64,000 nucleotides of DNA from Neoarius graeffei. Lineage: Eukaryota; Chordata; Actinopteri; Siluriformes; Ariidae. Shown in pieces: positions 42,737-54,480 of this stretch. Below the pieces are notes generated by a model that saw nothing but the letters and a program-made list of their open reading frames with translations, was not told where the DNA came from and made no database searches. The stretch covers positions 36,527,154 through 36,591,153 of the forward strand of contig NC_083575.1 of assembly GCF_027579695.1 (NCBI RefSeq), given 5' to 3'. Position 1 is the stretch's first letter; each line of letters starts with the position of its first letter. Made by a program: the position numbers and the translations under genes.

Positions 42737-44320
42737 CAGTGGGGAAAATAAGTATTTGATACACTGCTGACTTTGCAAGTTTTCCCACTTACAAAGAATG
42801 GAGAGGTCTGTAATTTTTATCGCAGGTACACTTCAACTGTGAGAGACAGAATCTAAAAAAAAAAAATCCAGAAAATCACATTGTATGATTTTATAGATGA
42901 TTTGCATTTTACTGCATGAAATATAAGTATTTGATACAATAGAAAACCAGAACTTAATATTTGGTACAGAAACCTTTTGTTTACAATTACAGAGGTCAGA
43001 TGTTTCCTGTAGTTCTTGACCAGGTTTGCACACTGCAGCAGGGATTTTGGCCCACTCCTCCATACAGATCTTCTCCAGATCTTTCAGGTTTCGTGGCTGT
43101 CGCTGGGCAACATGGAGTTTCAGCTCCCTCCCAAGATTTTCTATTGGGTTCAGGTCTGGAGACTGGCTAGGCCACTCCAGGACCTTGAAATGCTTCTTAC
43201 GGAGCCGCTCCTTAGTTGCCCTGGCTTTGTTTCGGGTCATTGTCATGCTGGAAGACCCAGCCACGACCCATCTTCAATGCTCTTACTGAGGGAAGGAGGT
43301 TGTTGCCCAAAATCATGGCCCCATCCAGCCTCCCCTCAATACGGTGCAGTCGTCCTGTCCCCTTTGCAGAAAAGCACTCCCAAAGTATGATGTTTCCACC
43401 CCCATGCTTCACGGTTGGGATGGTGTTCTTGGGGTTGTACTTATCCTTCTTGTTCCTCCAAACATGGCGAGTGGAGTTTATACCAAAAAGCTCTATTTTG
43501 GTCTCATATGACCACATGACCACCTCCCATGCTTCCTCTGGATCATCCAGATGGTCATTGGCAAACTTCACACGGGCCTGGACATGTGCTGGCTTGAGCA
43601 GGGGGACCTTGCGCACACTGCAGGATTTTAATCCATGATGGTGTAGTGTATAATGGTAATTTTTGAGACTCTGTGGTCCCAGCTCTCTTCAGGTCATTGA
43701 CCAGGTCCTCCCGTGTAGTTCTGGGCTGATCCCTCACCTTTCTCATGATCATTGATATCTCACGAGGCGAGATCTTGCATGGAGCCCCAGACCGAGGGAG
43801 ATTGACAGTCATCTTGAGGTTCTTCCATTTTCTAATAATTGCACCAACAGTTGTTGCCTTCTCACCAAGCTGCTTGCCTATTGTCCTGTAGCCCATCCCA
43901 GCCTTGTGCAGGTCTACAGTTTTGTCCCTGGTGTCCTTAGACAGCTCTTTGGTCTTGCCCATGGTGGAAAGGTTGGAGTCTGATTTGATTGTGTGGACAG
44001 GTGTCTTTATACAGGTAACGAGTTCAAACCGGTGCAATTAATCCAGGTAATGAGTGGAGAATAGGAGGGCTTCTTAAAGAAAAACTAACAGGTCTGTGAG
44101 AGCCAGAATTCTTGCTGGCTGGTAGGTTATCAAATACTTATTTCATGCAATAAAATGCAAATTAATTATTTAAAAATCATAGTGTGATTGTCTGGGTTTT
44201 TTTTTTTTTTTAGATTCTGTCTCAGTTGAAGTGTACCAATGATAATTACAGACCTCCGTTCTTTGTAAGTGGGAAAACTTGCAAAATCGGCAGTGTGTCA
44301 AATACTTATTTTCCCCACTG
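42737..44320 (-). mobile_element. Tc1-like transposon, inactive
   Basis: CAGTGGGGAAAATAAGTATT and AATACTTATTTTCCCCACTG are TIR ends, flanked by TA (42735-42736 and 44321-44322). A second ATAAGTATTTGATA motif lies about 190 bp inside each end. The transposase is on the minus strand. Confidence 0.93.
42954..43962 (-). pseudogene. Tc1-like transposase with catalytic Asp replaced
   Basis: The start is [13 protein letters not shown] at 43962 and the ancestral stop TAA at 42954-42956. The helix-turn-helix part is readable to RAGTTESQK, where a frameshift occurs (about 43640). The second frame carries [14 protein letters not shown]: the first catalytic Asp of the WSDETK motif is Tyr. It then reads [12 protein letters not shown] with the second Asp. 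Another frameshift near 43230 precedes [13 protein letters not shown] with the Glu. A last one near the end scrambles the usual NKGF..TKY terminus. Confidence 0.9.
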
Positions 44321-44664
44321 TACATTTTTATATGCACAGTTTTTTACATTCAGATTGAATTCATTCTGATCAGCGATTCTGAATGTACTGTTGACATGAA
44401 GGTGATCAGGTAGACGCGTGTCTATGTCTCTAGCAAGTCTGAATAGAATTACTGACACGGGCACAATCCTGCATAGTTGGCTTACTTTGCAGAGCAGGGT
44501 AAAAATAAGTCTCTTATTTAAGCAACAAGTATAAAGAGCTTTTCTCTTCTTAGAAGTGCTGAATAGGAGAAGGCAAGCACAGGACAATTTGTTTCAAAAT
44601 GCTGTCCTGTACAGAGCCTTTCCTCTGCTGCTTATTCCAAATTATTAAAATATTTATTTTGGGA

Positions 44665-45034
44665 GGGCGGCACGGTGGTGTAGTGGTTAGCGCTGTCGTC
44701 TCACAGCAAGAAGGTCCTGGGTTCAAGCCCCGTGGCTGGCGAGGGCCTTTCTGTGTGGAGTTTGCATGTTCTCCCCGTGTCCGCGTGGGTTTCCTCCGGG
44801 TGCTCCGGTTTCCCCCACAGTCCAAAGACATGCAGGTTAGGTTAACTGGTGACTCTAAATTGCCCGTAGGTGTGAATGGTTGTCTGTGTCTATGTGTCAG
44901 CCCTGTGATGACCTGGCGACTTGTCCAGGGTGTACCCCGCCTTTCGCCCGTAGTCAGCTGGGATAGGCTCCAGCTTGCCTGCGACCCTGTAGAACAGGAT
45001 AAAGCAGCTAGAGATGATGATGAGATGAGATGAG
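44665..45034 (+). repeat. Full-length tRNA-derived SINE
   Basis: It is flanked by a perfect 13-bp TSD, ATTTATTTTGGGA (44652-44664 and 45035-45047). The B box is GGTTCAAGCCC here (one CpG lost). The tail reads GATGATGATGAGATGAGATG. Confidence 0.95.
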
Positions 45035-45047
45035 ATTTATTTTGGGA

Positions 45048-45720
45048 CTTTTTTTTTTTTTTTTACTTGAACACAAGTCAACAACATCATTTGTCATGCA
45101 ACAACAGACAAGGGAGCTCTTGGCACAGTTGTCCAGTGTGTGATGTCTTGCAGCGAGACTACAAGCCAAGCACCCAGGTGTCATCGCTGCATGAAGGTGT
45201 ACTGAACATGTGCAGAAGGCAGTCCACTTGAGTGTTTACATGGCTAATGTTTTCTTTTGATCAGTTTATGAGCAGTTTTAAATTACCCCTTGGCAACCGA
45301 TTGCAGTTTTCGCCAGTTTGGACCTTTTTTTTTTTTTAAATTCAGATCGAGGTTTATGAAGCCTTTTTTAATTGCGCTTAGGCTTTTAAACTGATTGTAA
45401 TTGGTATATTCTGAAAGCGTATAAGAGTTTGGATGCCTACAAATATTTTGTGTCAGGCTGGGTAACATGCCTACATCAGCGGGTCGTCCCTGGAGCCGGT
45501 GGTCGCCATCTGATTACAGCTAAGGTTTGTTCACATTTTCATTTACTTTCGGTCCTCAGGATAAACAAAATGTTATTAAATGTCATTGAAGTAACTTCTT
45601 AGTCTGTTGAGACATGGCCCGTTATAAATTTGCTGTTACCAGGCAATGACCAAGAACTGTATTATTAGGGTCGGTGTCTGTGTTGTAGCAGTGTACTAGC
45701 AGCTAGCTGTTAGCACTAGC
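45048..45720. other. No gene seen
   Basis: Poly-T runs lie at 45050-45064 and 45327-45338. Sequence near 45700 begins the surroundings of the palindrome (GCAGCTAGCTGTTAGCACTAG). Confidence 0.4.
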
Positions 45721-45724
45721 TAAT

Positions 45725-46148
45725 GTCAACAACATAGTAGCTAGTATGTTACTGTAGCAATGTTTACGTTCAGTCATTTGGATGACTGTTAAAACCTTTC
45801 AGTCTCAAGTTTTTCCTTTACTGTATTTACTAGTTTACTGTAATTATGATCCGGCAGCTATTTACACCGGATCCAGTGTAAATAGCTGCCGGAGCACGCT
45901 CCGGAACCTCGGTCGGAGCACTCTGGGAGCAAGCCGGAGCGCGCTGCTTAATTTGAGGGGGAGCAAGCCGGAGCGCGCTCCGGCAGCTATTTACACTGGA
46001 TCCGGTGTAAATAGCTGCCGGATCATAATTACAGTAAACTAGTAAATACAGTAAAGGAAAAACTTGAGACTGAAAGGTTTTAACAGTCATCCAAATGACT
46101 GAATGTAAATATTGCTACAGTAACATACTAGCTACTATGTTGTTGACG
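45725..46148. repeat. 424-bp near-perfect palindrome
   Basis: GTCAACAACATAGTAGCTAG at 45725 pairs with CTAGCTACTATGTTGTTGAC ending at 46148; the centre is at about 45936.5. The arms (45725 to about 45905, and about 45968 to 46148) differ at only a few bases. Each arm contains its own smaller hairpin built from GGCAGCTATTTACACC and GGTGTAAATAGCTGCC. The spacer of about 60 bp carries repeated CCGGAGC(A/G)CGCT motifs. Mirror-image open frames on the two strands result from the symmetry. Confidence 0.93.
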
Positions 46149-46437
46149 TTTAGCTAGCTTGACCTTCAAAATGGCGGACACCGGGGCGTCACGTGACCCT
46201 GTGACGTCAGGTGAAATACCTCAATTCATGGTACAAGGCAACTGTCCCGAGTGTGAGTACGTCCTTATTGACCAGGAAGGGGGAAAAACCGCTTACACTT
46301 ACATTGGTTGTATGTGAATGAACTGAGTTGCATTTACAGTTTTTCAAACACCGAGCATGATTCGATAGTTCTGGGTTAAAAGCAACATTTTTAGGAAGTG
46401 CTCACCTGAACTGAAGACCAAAGCAGTGATTTTTGTC

Positions 46438-46754
46438 CCCCGCTGGCCGAAAAGCCCAAAGGGGGATTATGTCGTCCGTCCGTCCGTCCATCCATCCCAG
46501 GAAAGGGTAATCATCTGACATCAACTCCCCTCACAATTTTTGGAAGAATTTGACGAAACTTTACAAGAGGCTTTGATATATGTCGGTAGTACGCGTATTG
46601 TAATTTTGTTAAATTAAGTTGCATTTTACCAGTTACAGCCCTTGATTAACAGAATTATACTTTTGACAATTTCATGAGTGTGTTTGCTTTCTGACATCAA
46701 CTCCTCTCACAATTTTGGACGAATTTCTCAAAGCTTGGCAGAATGCCTTGTTAT
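46438..46754 (+). repeat. Family X element, left part (split by a 9.8-kb hAT)
   Basis: It begins CCCCCGCTGGCCGAAAAGCC and a (CCGT)n run, followed by tandem units starting CTGACATCAACTCC at 46515 and 46691 (176 bp apart). It is interrupted by the hAT at 46755 and resumes at 56581. See 56891-57145 and 59237-60515 for sister copies. Confidence 0.75.
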
Positions 46755-47208
46755 TAGGGCTGTAACGATACACCCAACTCACGATTCGATTCGTATCACG
46801 ATTTTTGACCCACGATTCGATACACCCATGATTTTTTTAAAATGTTTTTTTAAAGTAGTAAATTTGACTTATTTACTTACTTACATTAACTTAATAATTT
46901 AATAACAAATAATTCAGACCACTGCAGAAAATGAGTAATATGTATGCAAAAATGAACAAATGTATATCCAAAGATTTGTTTTATTTCTCAAAATAATACT
47001 GTTGAAAGACATTCAACAAACTTTCATTCTGTATAACTAAATGCTACTCCATTGAATAAATGAAATATCTCCCTTTCATTCTTGGGAAGCAGAATTGCAC
47101 TAGTGCTGCAAAAGTAAACAAATAACCAAATAACATTTTTCTGTCACAAATGTGACCCCATTGAGTTAAAGTAAATGAAATATCTCCCTTCTATTCTGAG
47201 GTAGCATA

Positions 47209-47883
47209 TGGCCCTTTTCCACTACCCTTTTTCAGCTCACTTCAGCTCGCTTCAGCCCGACATGGCTCGCGTTTCGACTATCTAAGAACAGCACGACTCA
47301 GCTCGCTTCAGCCCTGCTCAGCCCCCAAAACTCGCACGGTTTTGGAGTGGGGCTGAAGCGAGCCAAACCGAGCTGAGTGGGGCTAGGGGCGTGAGGAGAC
47401 ACTCCCCTGTGCACTGATTGGTGAGGAGGAGTGTCCTCAAATGCCCACACACGCCCCGCGAGCACGCTGGGATCTGTAAACACCGTAAACCCGGAAGAAG
47501 AAGAATTACGAGAATTATGAAGCCTTATGCGCCTCGCCTCATCTATACGCTCTTGCCAGTATCTGTTTGCGTTGTCGGTGACAACAAGCCACAGCACCAA
47601 GACCAGCAACACTAACGACTCCATGTCCTCCATGTTTATTGTTTACTATCCGGGTCGTGAGACTACTGCTTAAAAGGTCGCTGATGTCACTGTTTGCGCC
47701 GCCTAACGACATCACGTGACGTCCACCCACTTTCGCTAACTCCACCCAATGTGTCCACCCACTTCCAGCCAGCACGGTTCAGAGCGGTTGTAGTCGAAAT
47801 GCAACTCCAACAGCCCCGCTCAGCTCGATTCAGCACGGCACGGCTCAGCCCGACTCAGCCGCGTTGGTAGTGGAAAAGCGGCA
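47209..47883 (-). mobile_element. Harbinger-like MITE with first exon, copy 2
   Basis: The ends TGGCCCTTTTCCACTACC and GGTAGTGGAAAAGCGGCA are flanked by a 3-bp TSD, ATA (47206-47208 and 47884-47886). It is highly similar to 35044-35695. Confidence 0.88.
47298..47633 (-). pseudogene. Leader-like first exon inside the Harbinger-like MITE
   Basis: The minus-strand frame starts MEDMESLVLLVLVLWLVV, continues TDNANRYWQERIDEARR and then loses any recognisable domain. The other MITE copy has the equivalent start near 35444. I read it as the retained 5' exon of a PIF/Harbinger-type gene; the nuclease exons are missing. A secreted protein is unlikely in this context. Confidence 0.4.
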
Positions 47884-48503
47884 ATACTTGCACTAGTGCT
47901 AAACCAGTAGTTAAGATATCAAAATAACATCTGTATAACAAAATGCTACCCCAATGAGTAAATTAAACATTTCAGAGTTAGCAGACTTGCACTATTGCTC
48001 TAAACCTGATTGGCTGATTTAAGAGATTTTGAAATTCTTTTTCAAAAACACCATCATGTCCACATTGTCTGGTGTGAGGCTTGCTCTTTGTGCTCTGACA
48101 ATGTCTCCAGCAGTGGAGAACACTCTCTCACTGGGAACAGATGTAGCAGGTATTCCAAGAAAACGCTTAGCTAGCTTGGCTAAGTGGGGAAACTGGTTTT
48201 CATTGTCTCGCCACCATACGAGTGGATTTGACTCCACTGAGAGGCTTTGCACTGATCTGTAATGTTGTACCTCCTCTTCCACCTCTAGACGGGAAGGCTT
48301 TGATGATGTTCCAAGATATGTTGGGAACATGTCTCCGAACAGTTCAGCTATTGGTGCTCTTTTCGCTGGAGGTGGACTGGCACTGGTACTGGCACTGGCA
48401 CTGCTGGTAGAGGCCTCCTCTGGTCCCTCATCTCTCTCCTCCTTGACAGTCTGGGCCTAAAACAAAAACATTTGAAGCATCATGTGTTAGATCAAATAAA
48501 GTA

Positions 48504-49816
48504 CCGTATTTTCCGGACTATACGTCGCTCCGGAGTTTAAGTCGCATCAGCCAAAAAATGCATTATGAAGACGAAAAAAACATATATACGTCTCACCGGA
48601 CTATAAGTCGCACTTTTTTGACGGGTTATTCTATCCATAGAATCTGTGATTGTATCTGATAAGCGGCGCGTGGTTACTGCGCGACTGCATTGTTTATTTA
48701 ATAAACGAACAGCTGAGCAGTGATAACGCGCCCTTTGCCCTGTAAGTAGCCTAGTCTGATTATTTTAAATATCTACTACTATCTTTCATACTATCACTAT
48801 CGTTATTACTAATAGCCTATATTATTATTATAACTAATATTAGTAGCCTATTACTGATGCATTAATCAGTTTGCTTTTAGAATATTTTTACCGGTAGGGC
48901 TTATTATCGCCCCATGGCTCTTTCATCTGTGTTATTAAAGCTGTAGTCATCATCGAGGAGTGTCATTCTTCATTTTTGCCGAATTTTATTTCATCAAATC
49001 AGAGGTCAAGTAGGCTATAGGTATATCATCTCCAAAGACAGGTACGGTAGTAAAAACAACCGTCTAGTGAAAAAAAAACAACAACCGCTTTTAAATCCCC
49101 TACTTAAATCCTTAAAATGAGTCATTTAACTCATGTCTTGTGTGATCTGATCTCCAATGGTGAAATAAACCGGTTGTGATGAGTACAGTCTGTTATTTTA
49201 GAAGATAAATGTAGTATATAATTTAATATATAGACTAATAAAAATTAATATTTTATAATATAATATCACGACATATTACTGTCTGTAACTGTTTGTCACT
49301 AAAGCGTTTTCTAAGATCATAATGTCTGATATTATTATTATTATTATTATTATTATTTTACACACACAATAAGCGCATGTGCGTAAAGTTATAGTAAACC
49401 ATCCCCCGCCTTTTTTTTTTTTTGAGTCGCTGGACCCACCCACTTCCTGCGTTCTGGGACCTCCCACTTCACAAATTAAGCACTGCCTAAAATCACTACA
49501 TAACTTATTTAAATAACTATAGGCCTGTCATTAATAATAAAACACAGGTCAATCAAGTTTATCAAGCTGCTGATTTCACTCCAAATCAGCAAATCCATTG
49601 AATTCCTCATCCTCGGTGTCGCTTCTGAACAACTCTGCCTCCAGCGGCAGATGAAGCGCCGTTTCCTCTTCTTCTGCGTGGCTGTCGTCAGACTCAGCAT
49701 CAGCTCCAGTTATTCCGCGGTGAAAAAAAAAACATATATACGTCGCACCGGAGTATAAGTCGCATGGCCAGCCGAACCATGAAAAAAAAGTGCGACTTAT
49801 AGTCCGAAAAATACGG
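48504..49816 (-). mobile_element. pogo-like (Tc1/mariner superfamily) non-autonomous element
   Basis: CCGTATTTTCCGGACTATAC and TATAGTCCGAAAAATACGG ends are flanked by TA (48502-48503 and 49817-49818). Each end has a second subterminal copy of ACTATAAGTCGCA-type sequence. It occupies about 90% of the intron of the surrounding hAT gene. Confidence 0.85.
49576..49707 (-). pseudogene. Acidic C-terminal tail of a pogo/jerky-type transposase
   Basis: The frame contains GADAESDDSHAEEEETA and LFRSDTEDEEFNGFADLE, then TGA (49576-49578). The acidic D/E-rich ending with a DEEF-x-GF motif is typical of fish pogo-type transposases. The DDE domain has been deleted. Confidence 0.6.
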
Positions 49817-50405
49817 TAAATTTGAAGTCATCCAATAATGTAAGAAAAGTTTACAGTACAGCCAGTTGAATGAAAGCATCATGTGATAATTTGCATTTTA
49901 ATGAAATTATATCAATTCTAAAAGTGAAATACCTGAGCAGTCTGTGAAAAGTGTTCCAGAATCCTCTCTGTCAGGCTATTGAATGCTGAGGTTGTGGTGG
50001 TCTCATCCAGGAAAGGTAGAGATTTGAACCTAGGGTAGGGCTGCTCGATATTGGAAAAAATCAAATCACGATTTTTTCAGTAAATATCGATGTCGCGATT
50101 TTTAAAACGATATTTATACACCTTTTTTTTTAAAGCCCCGATCATCAACACCCGAGGCACCGGGCCACATTTTTATAGTACAGGCCTCATAGGCTACCTG
50201 TCAACCCTTCCCGTTGTACCCTGAAACGCCTTTTACTTAAACTATTTACTGTGCAAGCGCGTACTTTGCATAGGCCCTATCGCCTGCACAAGGCTCACTT
50301 TCTCCTCACTCAACATTTCCGATCACAGAGGTTGGAGCCAGCGCTGGTATTACCAGTGATTACTGCGTAACGTCCACACTGGCTCGTAGCCAGCCAAGGA
50401 TAAAA

Positions 50406-50410
<5 letters not shown>

Positions 50411-50468
<58 letters not shown>
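50411..50468. repeat. (CA)n microsatellite
   Basis: About 29 CA units follow CTCTCTCT. Confidence 0.95.
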
Positions 50469-50471
<3 letters not shown>

Positions 50472-50513
50472 CAACGTAAGCTTGTGTGTTGTTAAGACAC
50501 CAACATTAAACAC

Positions 50514-50805
50514 GCACACACACGGACTGGCCATTGGGAGTAGCGGGAGTTTGTGGGCCGGCGGAGAAAAAAAACAAAACAAAACAGTTGTTAACGGTTT
50601 CTTAAAGAAACTGTTAACATTGCTTATCATATTAAAGGCCAGCGCGCAACTGTAATAAGCAATGTTAACTGTTTCTTTAAGAAACTGTTAACATTGCTTA
50701 TCATATTAAAGGCCAGCGCGCAGCTGTTTTGTTTTTTTTCTCCGCCGGCCCACACTGAACCACCGGGAAAACTCCCGCTACTCCCGATGGCCAGTCCGTG
50801 TGTGA
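50514..50805. repeat. Inverted repeat with an internal tandem duplication
   Basis: CACACACGGACTGGCCATTG at the left pairs with ATGGCCAGTCCGTGTGTG at the right. GTTTGTGGGCCGGCGGAGAA pairs with TTCTCCGCCGGCCCACAC, followed by the complementary CAAAACAAAACAG/CTGTTTTG. Between the arms, CATTGCTTATCATATTAAAG and the following CCAGCGCGCA occur twice, and GTTTCTTTAAGAAAC is itself palindromic. Confidence 0.85.
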
Positions 50806-53767
50806 ACACGCACAATATAGAGACAAGTCCTTAAGAATTAACATACATGAAAATAGCTCAGCGGCATGTAAACATTCCCTGAAAGTGTAGGTGGCACTGC
50901 GGCTAGATGCTACGTGAAATGGCACAAGGCAAACACCATGCTTCGCTCAGTCAACAGACAAAATCCACGAACCCAGTAGTCCTCCTACTACTGTGGGTTA
51001 GTGTTCTGTGGCCAAAAACACCCTACGCACAGTCATTCCAAAACATCCCCACTAGTTGCAGGTTATGTCTCAAATACAGATATGCGTTGTGGATTAAGCG
51101 ATCTATTTTCAAGCATCAGGCTTCTCTTCCTTCATCTTCCAAATGTGGACTCCGCTATCTTTTTGGCATGTCAGCATTGAAATACCATTTGCAGAGATAT
51201 TTCACTCGCCATTAGGAAAAGTAAAAGCAACACATGATTAGGGCTACATGATTAGCAGGGGGACACCGTTTTAAGCGCACGGAATTTTAAAAACAATGTA
51301 ATTACATCTGAGTCCGTCTACATCGCGCAATAAACCCATCCTTAGCAGAACCTACTTCAAAGCATGATGCGAGCTGCAGATGCACAAGTCAAAATCAAAT
51401 GAACCCAAGTAAACATGCCGCGGCGGGCAACATTAATAACCAAATTGCCTTACCTTAAAACGCTGCCTTGACCACAGGACGACTCGCAATTATTCCACTT
51501 AAATCCACACGGTTTAACACATCTAACACAGCTAGCAAGCTGGATATGTGCTAATATTGTTGTGCTTGTTTTCTTCCGTAGATGCCATTTTTACATTACC
51601 CAGTCCCACATCCAAAAATATGACGTAAATATATGTTAATTGTATTATTATAACTATTAGCAAGCAAATCAAACAACATATTAACAAATCAATATATCAA
51701 AATCACCCAACACGTATGAAAACAGAAGAACTGATTTTTTACTGTTGCGGAGATATCGCGGGAGTAGAATGGATGACGTATACAAGGCTACGGTGTGCCT
51801 TAGGGGACAGAAGGGTTGTTTTACCTTACAAATGACAAAAAATCGTTTCATATCGATATTATGAATTTTGATATCGTTTGACACCAATACCGATATCGTG
51901 ATAAAAATACGATATATTGCACAGCTCTAACCTAGGGTCAAGTGCAGTGCTCACATGGAGGAAGTCTGTTAGGGCCTCATCTGTGTCTGGGTATCAGTCC
52001 TCAAAATCAGCTGTAATAGCAGTCTTCATTTCTTTAACTGTTGTTGAGTCTGAGCCAGTGTGCTTCATTGACATCAGAATTCTGTGTTTCAATGGCAGAA
52101 TCATTGATATAGTGGGCGTCTGATCTGTGCTCATTAGGGTGGTGATTGTCTTCAGTGGTTTGAGCACTTGAACCACATCCTCTGCCAGCTTCATGTCTGC
52201 TTCAGTCAGAGTGACAATGTCCTTGAGATTTTTCTTCACGGTTCCATCCGTGAGAGCTGCAAAAATAGCAGCCTGCTGCTCGAGGTACCGCTCGAGCATG
52301 TCGTGGCTCGAATTCCACCTTGTGGTAACATCCTGCACCAGCTTGTGTGATGGCAACTGCAGCATTTTTTGTTTGTCACTTAACATAGCAGCGGCTGAAG
52401 CGCTTTTGTGAAAAAACGTGACAATTTTCCTGACTCTGCAGAGGAGTCTGGTGACCTGGTTCACGGCCATTCCTTTCTGTGCAGCTAGATTTACTGTGTG
52501 GGCAAAGCATCTGATATGTGGAGAAAATCCGGCCGCCTCAACAGCATTTGCGATATTCCTCACGTTGTCGGTGGTCACTGGCACCGGGAGGTCTGAGCTG
52601 ATCTTCCATTCTGACATCGCCCGCGTCAGGATTTCTGTCAGATGGCCACTTGTATGGCTCTCGTACACCGGCCGTGTTTGAAGGACTGGGTTTGCGATTT
52701 GCCACTGGCCAGTGATGTAGTGAGCAGTTATTGTTAAGTAGCTGTGCGTAGCGTGAGATGCCCACCCATCCGTTGTGATAGCGATAGAATCCGTGCACCT
52801 CAGTTCTTCCTCAATCCTCGTTTTAGTCTCTTGGAAAAGTTTCGGAAGCAGTTTCTGGGAAAAAATGAGCTCGGCTTGGTATTTCGTAACGGGGCTCCAG
52901 TTCCTTCATTAAATTTCGGAACCCCTCGTCGTCGACCACAGAAAAGGGCTGCATATCCTTAGCCATAAATATTCCAATTGCCCTGGTTATTCTTTGAGCA
53001 CGCTCCGAGTTAACTGGCAACTTCGAGTGGAATAGATTCGGCAAAGTGTGCTGCCGTTGCTGGGGTTTCTTAGGTCCACTTGTATTAATTTCAGGATGGT
53101 GCCGTTGAATGTGCATCTGCATGTTCGTAGTGTTCCCCGTCACCTGTGGCAGCGTTTTAAAACACGTACGGCAAATTGTGCGTGTCTTGTCAACCACACG
53201 GTCACCATCCTTGTTCTCCACCGGATAGCCGAAATACTGCCACACTGCAGACCTAAACGGCCTTGGAGGGTCGGCAATTATAGGCCTGTCTGAACTAGCC
53301 ATTGTGCCATGTGCACAGGTCTCACCCATGCTGTTGTTCGTAGTAGGGCTGGGTATCACCAGATACCTCACGATACGATACTATGGCGATATTTTGCCCA
53401 CGATAACGATAATATCACGGTACAGCGATTCTGTGATAATCGATATATTGCAAGAAATTTCAACCACATCACAATATCTGTGTCACTGAAGAAAATCAGA
53501 ATTTATTGACCACTGTAAAATTACATTTCACATACATAACTACACACTCTTGCCAGACATATTTGTCTCTATTCCACTGCTGGCAAAACCAAGAGTTGCT
53601 TCACTACAACATACAGAAAATTCCCATTTCTGTGCTAGTATTATCAACTTTTCTGGAAGCATGGACACATCAGTGCTGCTTAACAAGCAGAATCAAATTG
53701 TTTTATGAAAACTTAAAACTTGCACTGCAGACTGCACATACATTTCAGTGCTAACACTAATTAAGAT

Positions 53768-53837
53768 GCAGTGCTGCAGCACAACAACCTATGGGCTCCC
53801 CTAGGGGAGCCCATAGGTTGCTGTGCTGCAGCACTGC
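53768..53837. repeat. 70-bp hairpin-forming palindrome
   Basis: The sequence is symmetrical about 53802.5 (CCCCTAGGGG at the centre, GCAGTGCTGCAGCAC and GTGCTGCAGCACTGC at the ends) with one mismatched pair. It is followed by TTCTTCTTCTTC runs and precedes the 237-bp satellite, so it may mark one end of a separate satellite-carrying element. Confidence 0.92.
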
Positions 53838-54480
53838 AACTATTGTTCTTCTACGTGTTTCTTCTTCTTCTTCCGTATTCTTCTTCTTCTTCCTCCTACG
53901 CAAGTTTTGATTTCGAATAACTCAATAACCATACGTTGCACACAGACAAACAATATATCAAAACGTGCGGCTCGATCGGACTCGCTATGCTATTACTTTT
54001 CTCTACAAAAAACCCCATTCATTTCTATGGAATTAATTGAAAAAAAAGCACTTTTTCAAACATCCGCTGCTCTGGCATGCTTTCACCTAGAGACGTGATT
54101 CAAACTCTAAAACGTAGGAAAACTTCTCCTCTGTGGATCTGGCATTCAACTTTTCTGCTAGGTTCTACACTTTCGGATCAGTCCCGGCTCAAACGCCATG
54201 TGGGTTCCGGGAGAAAATCCGGCTTTTGAATGGGTGTCTATTGCGTTACACACCAGTGAAGCTCGTTAACTTAGAGTGGAGAGAGCTTGAAAATAAAGCT
54301 CAAACTTTCTCGCTTAAACTGTGTTTTCAGCCACAAATTTCACTCTACAGACATGATTTTCTCAAAAGTAGTAGGAAAACTTGTTCTGATTCACACAATG
54401 TGTCTACCTAAACGATAGGGTTTACAGTTTTTGAATGACAAGCCTCAAACTGAGGAGAGTGCAGCCGAGAGGCTTCATTG

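Larger units (their letters stand above)
50036..51929. mobile_element. hAT-type non-autonomous element in transposase coding sequence
   Basis: TAGGGCTGCTCGATATTGG and TATTGCACAGCTCTA ends are flanked by a perfect 8-bp TSD, ACCTAGGG (50028-50035 and 51930-51937). Subterminal ATATCGAT motifs are abundant. It contains a (CA)n tract and an inverted repeat but no transposase. Confidence 0.92.
48019..53302 (-). pseudogene. hAT transposase (BED finger, ZBED-like) split by three insertions
   Basis: ATG at 53302 starts MASSDRPIIADPPRP. A BED finger follows (TICRTCFKTL, MQMHIQRHHPE). A one-base T gain near 52863 shifts the frame, after which SIAITTDGWASHATHSYLT and VPVTTDNVRNIANAVEAAG are readable. 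A TGA replaces Trp at 51991-51993. The exon resumes across the inserted hAT 50036-51929 and ends at 49933 with a clean donor (CTCAG/GT). The intron (48457-49932) holds the pogo-like element. The last exon starts after TTAG at 48456 and carries the dimerisation region (NPLVWWRDNENQFP, LGIPATSVPSERVFSTAGD, MVFLKKN). Outside the insertions only two lesions were found. Confidence 0.9.

Noticed and set aside
45782-46090. Two 86-aa frames with nearly the same sequence on opposite strands
   Set aside because: This is a direct consequence of the palindrome centred at 45936.5, not evidence for a gene.
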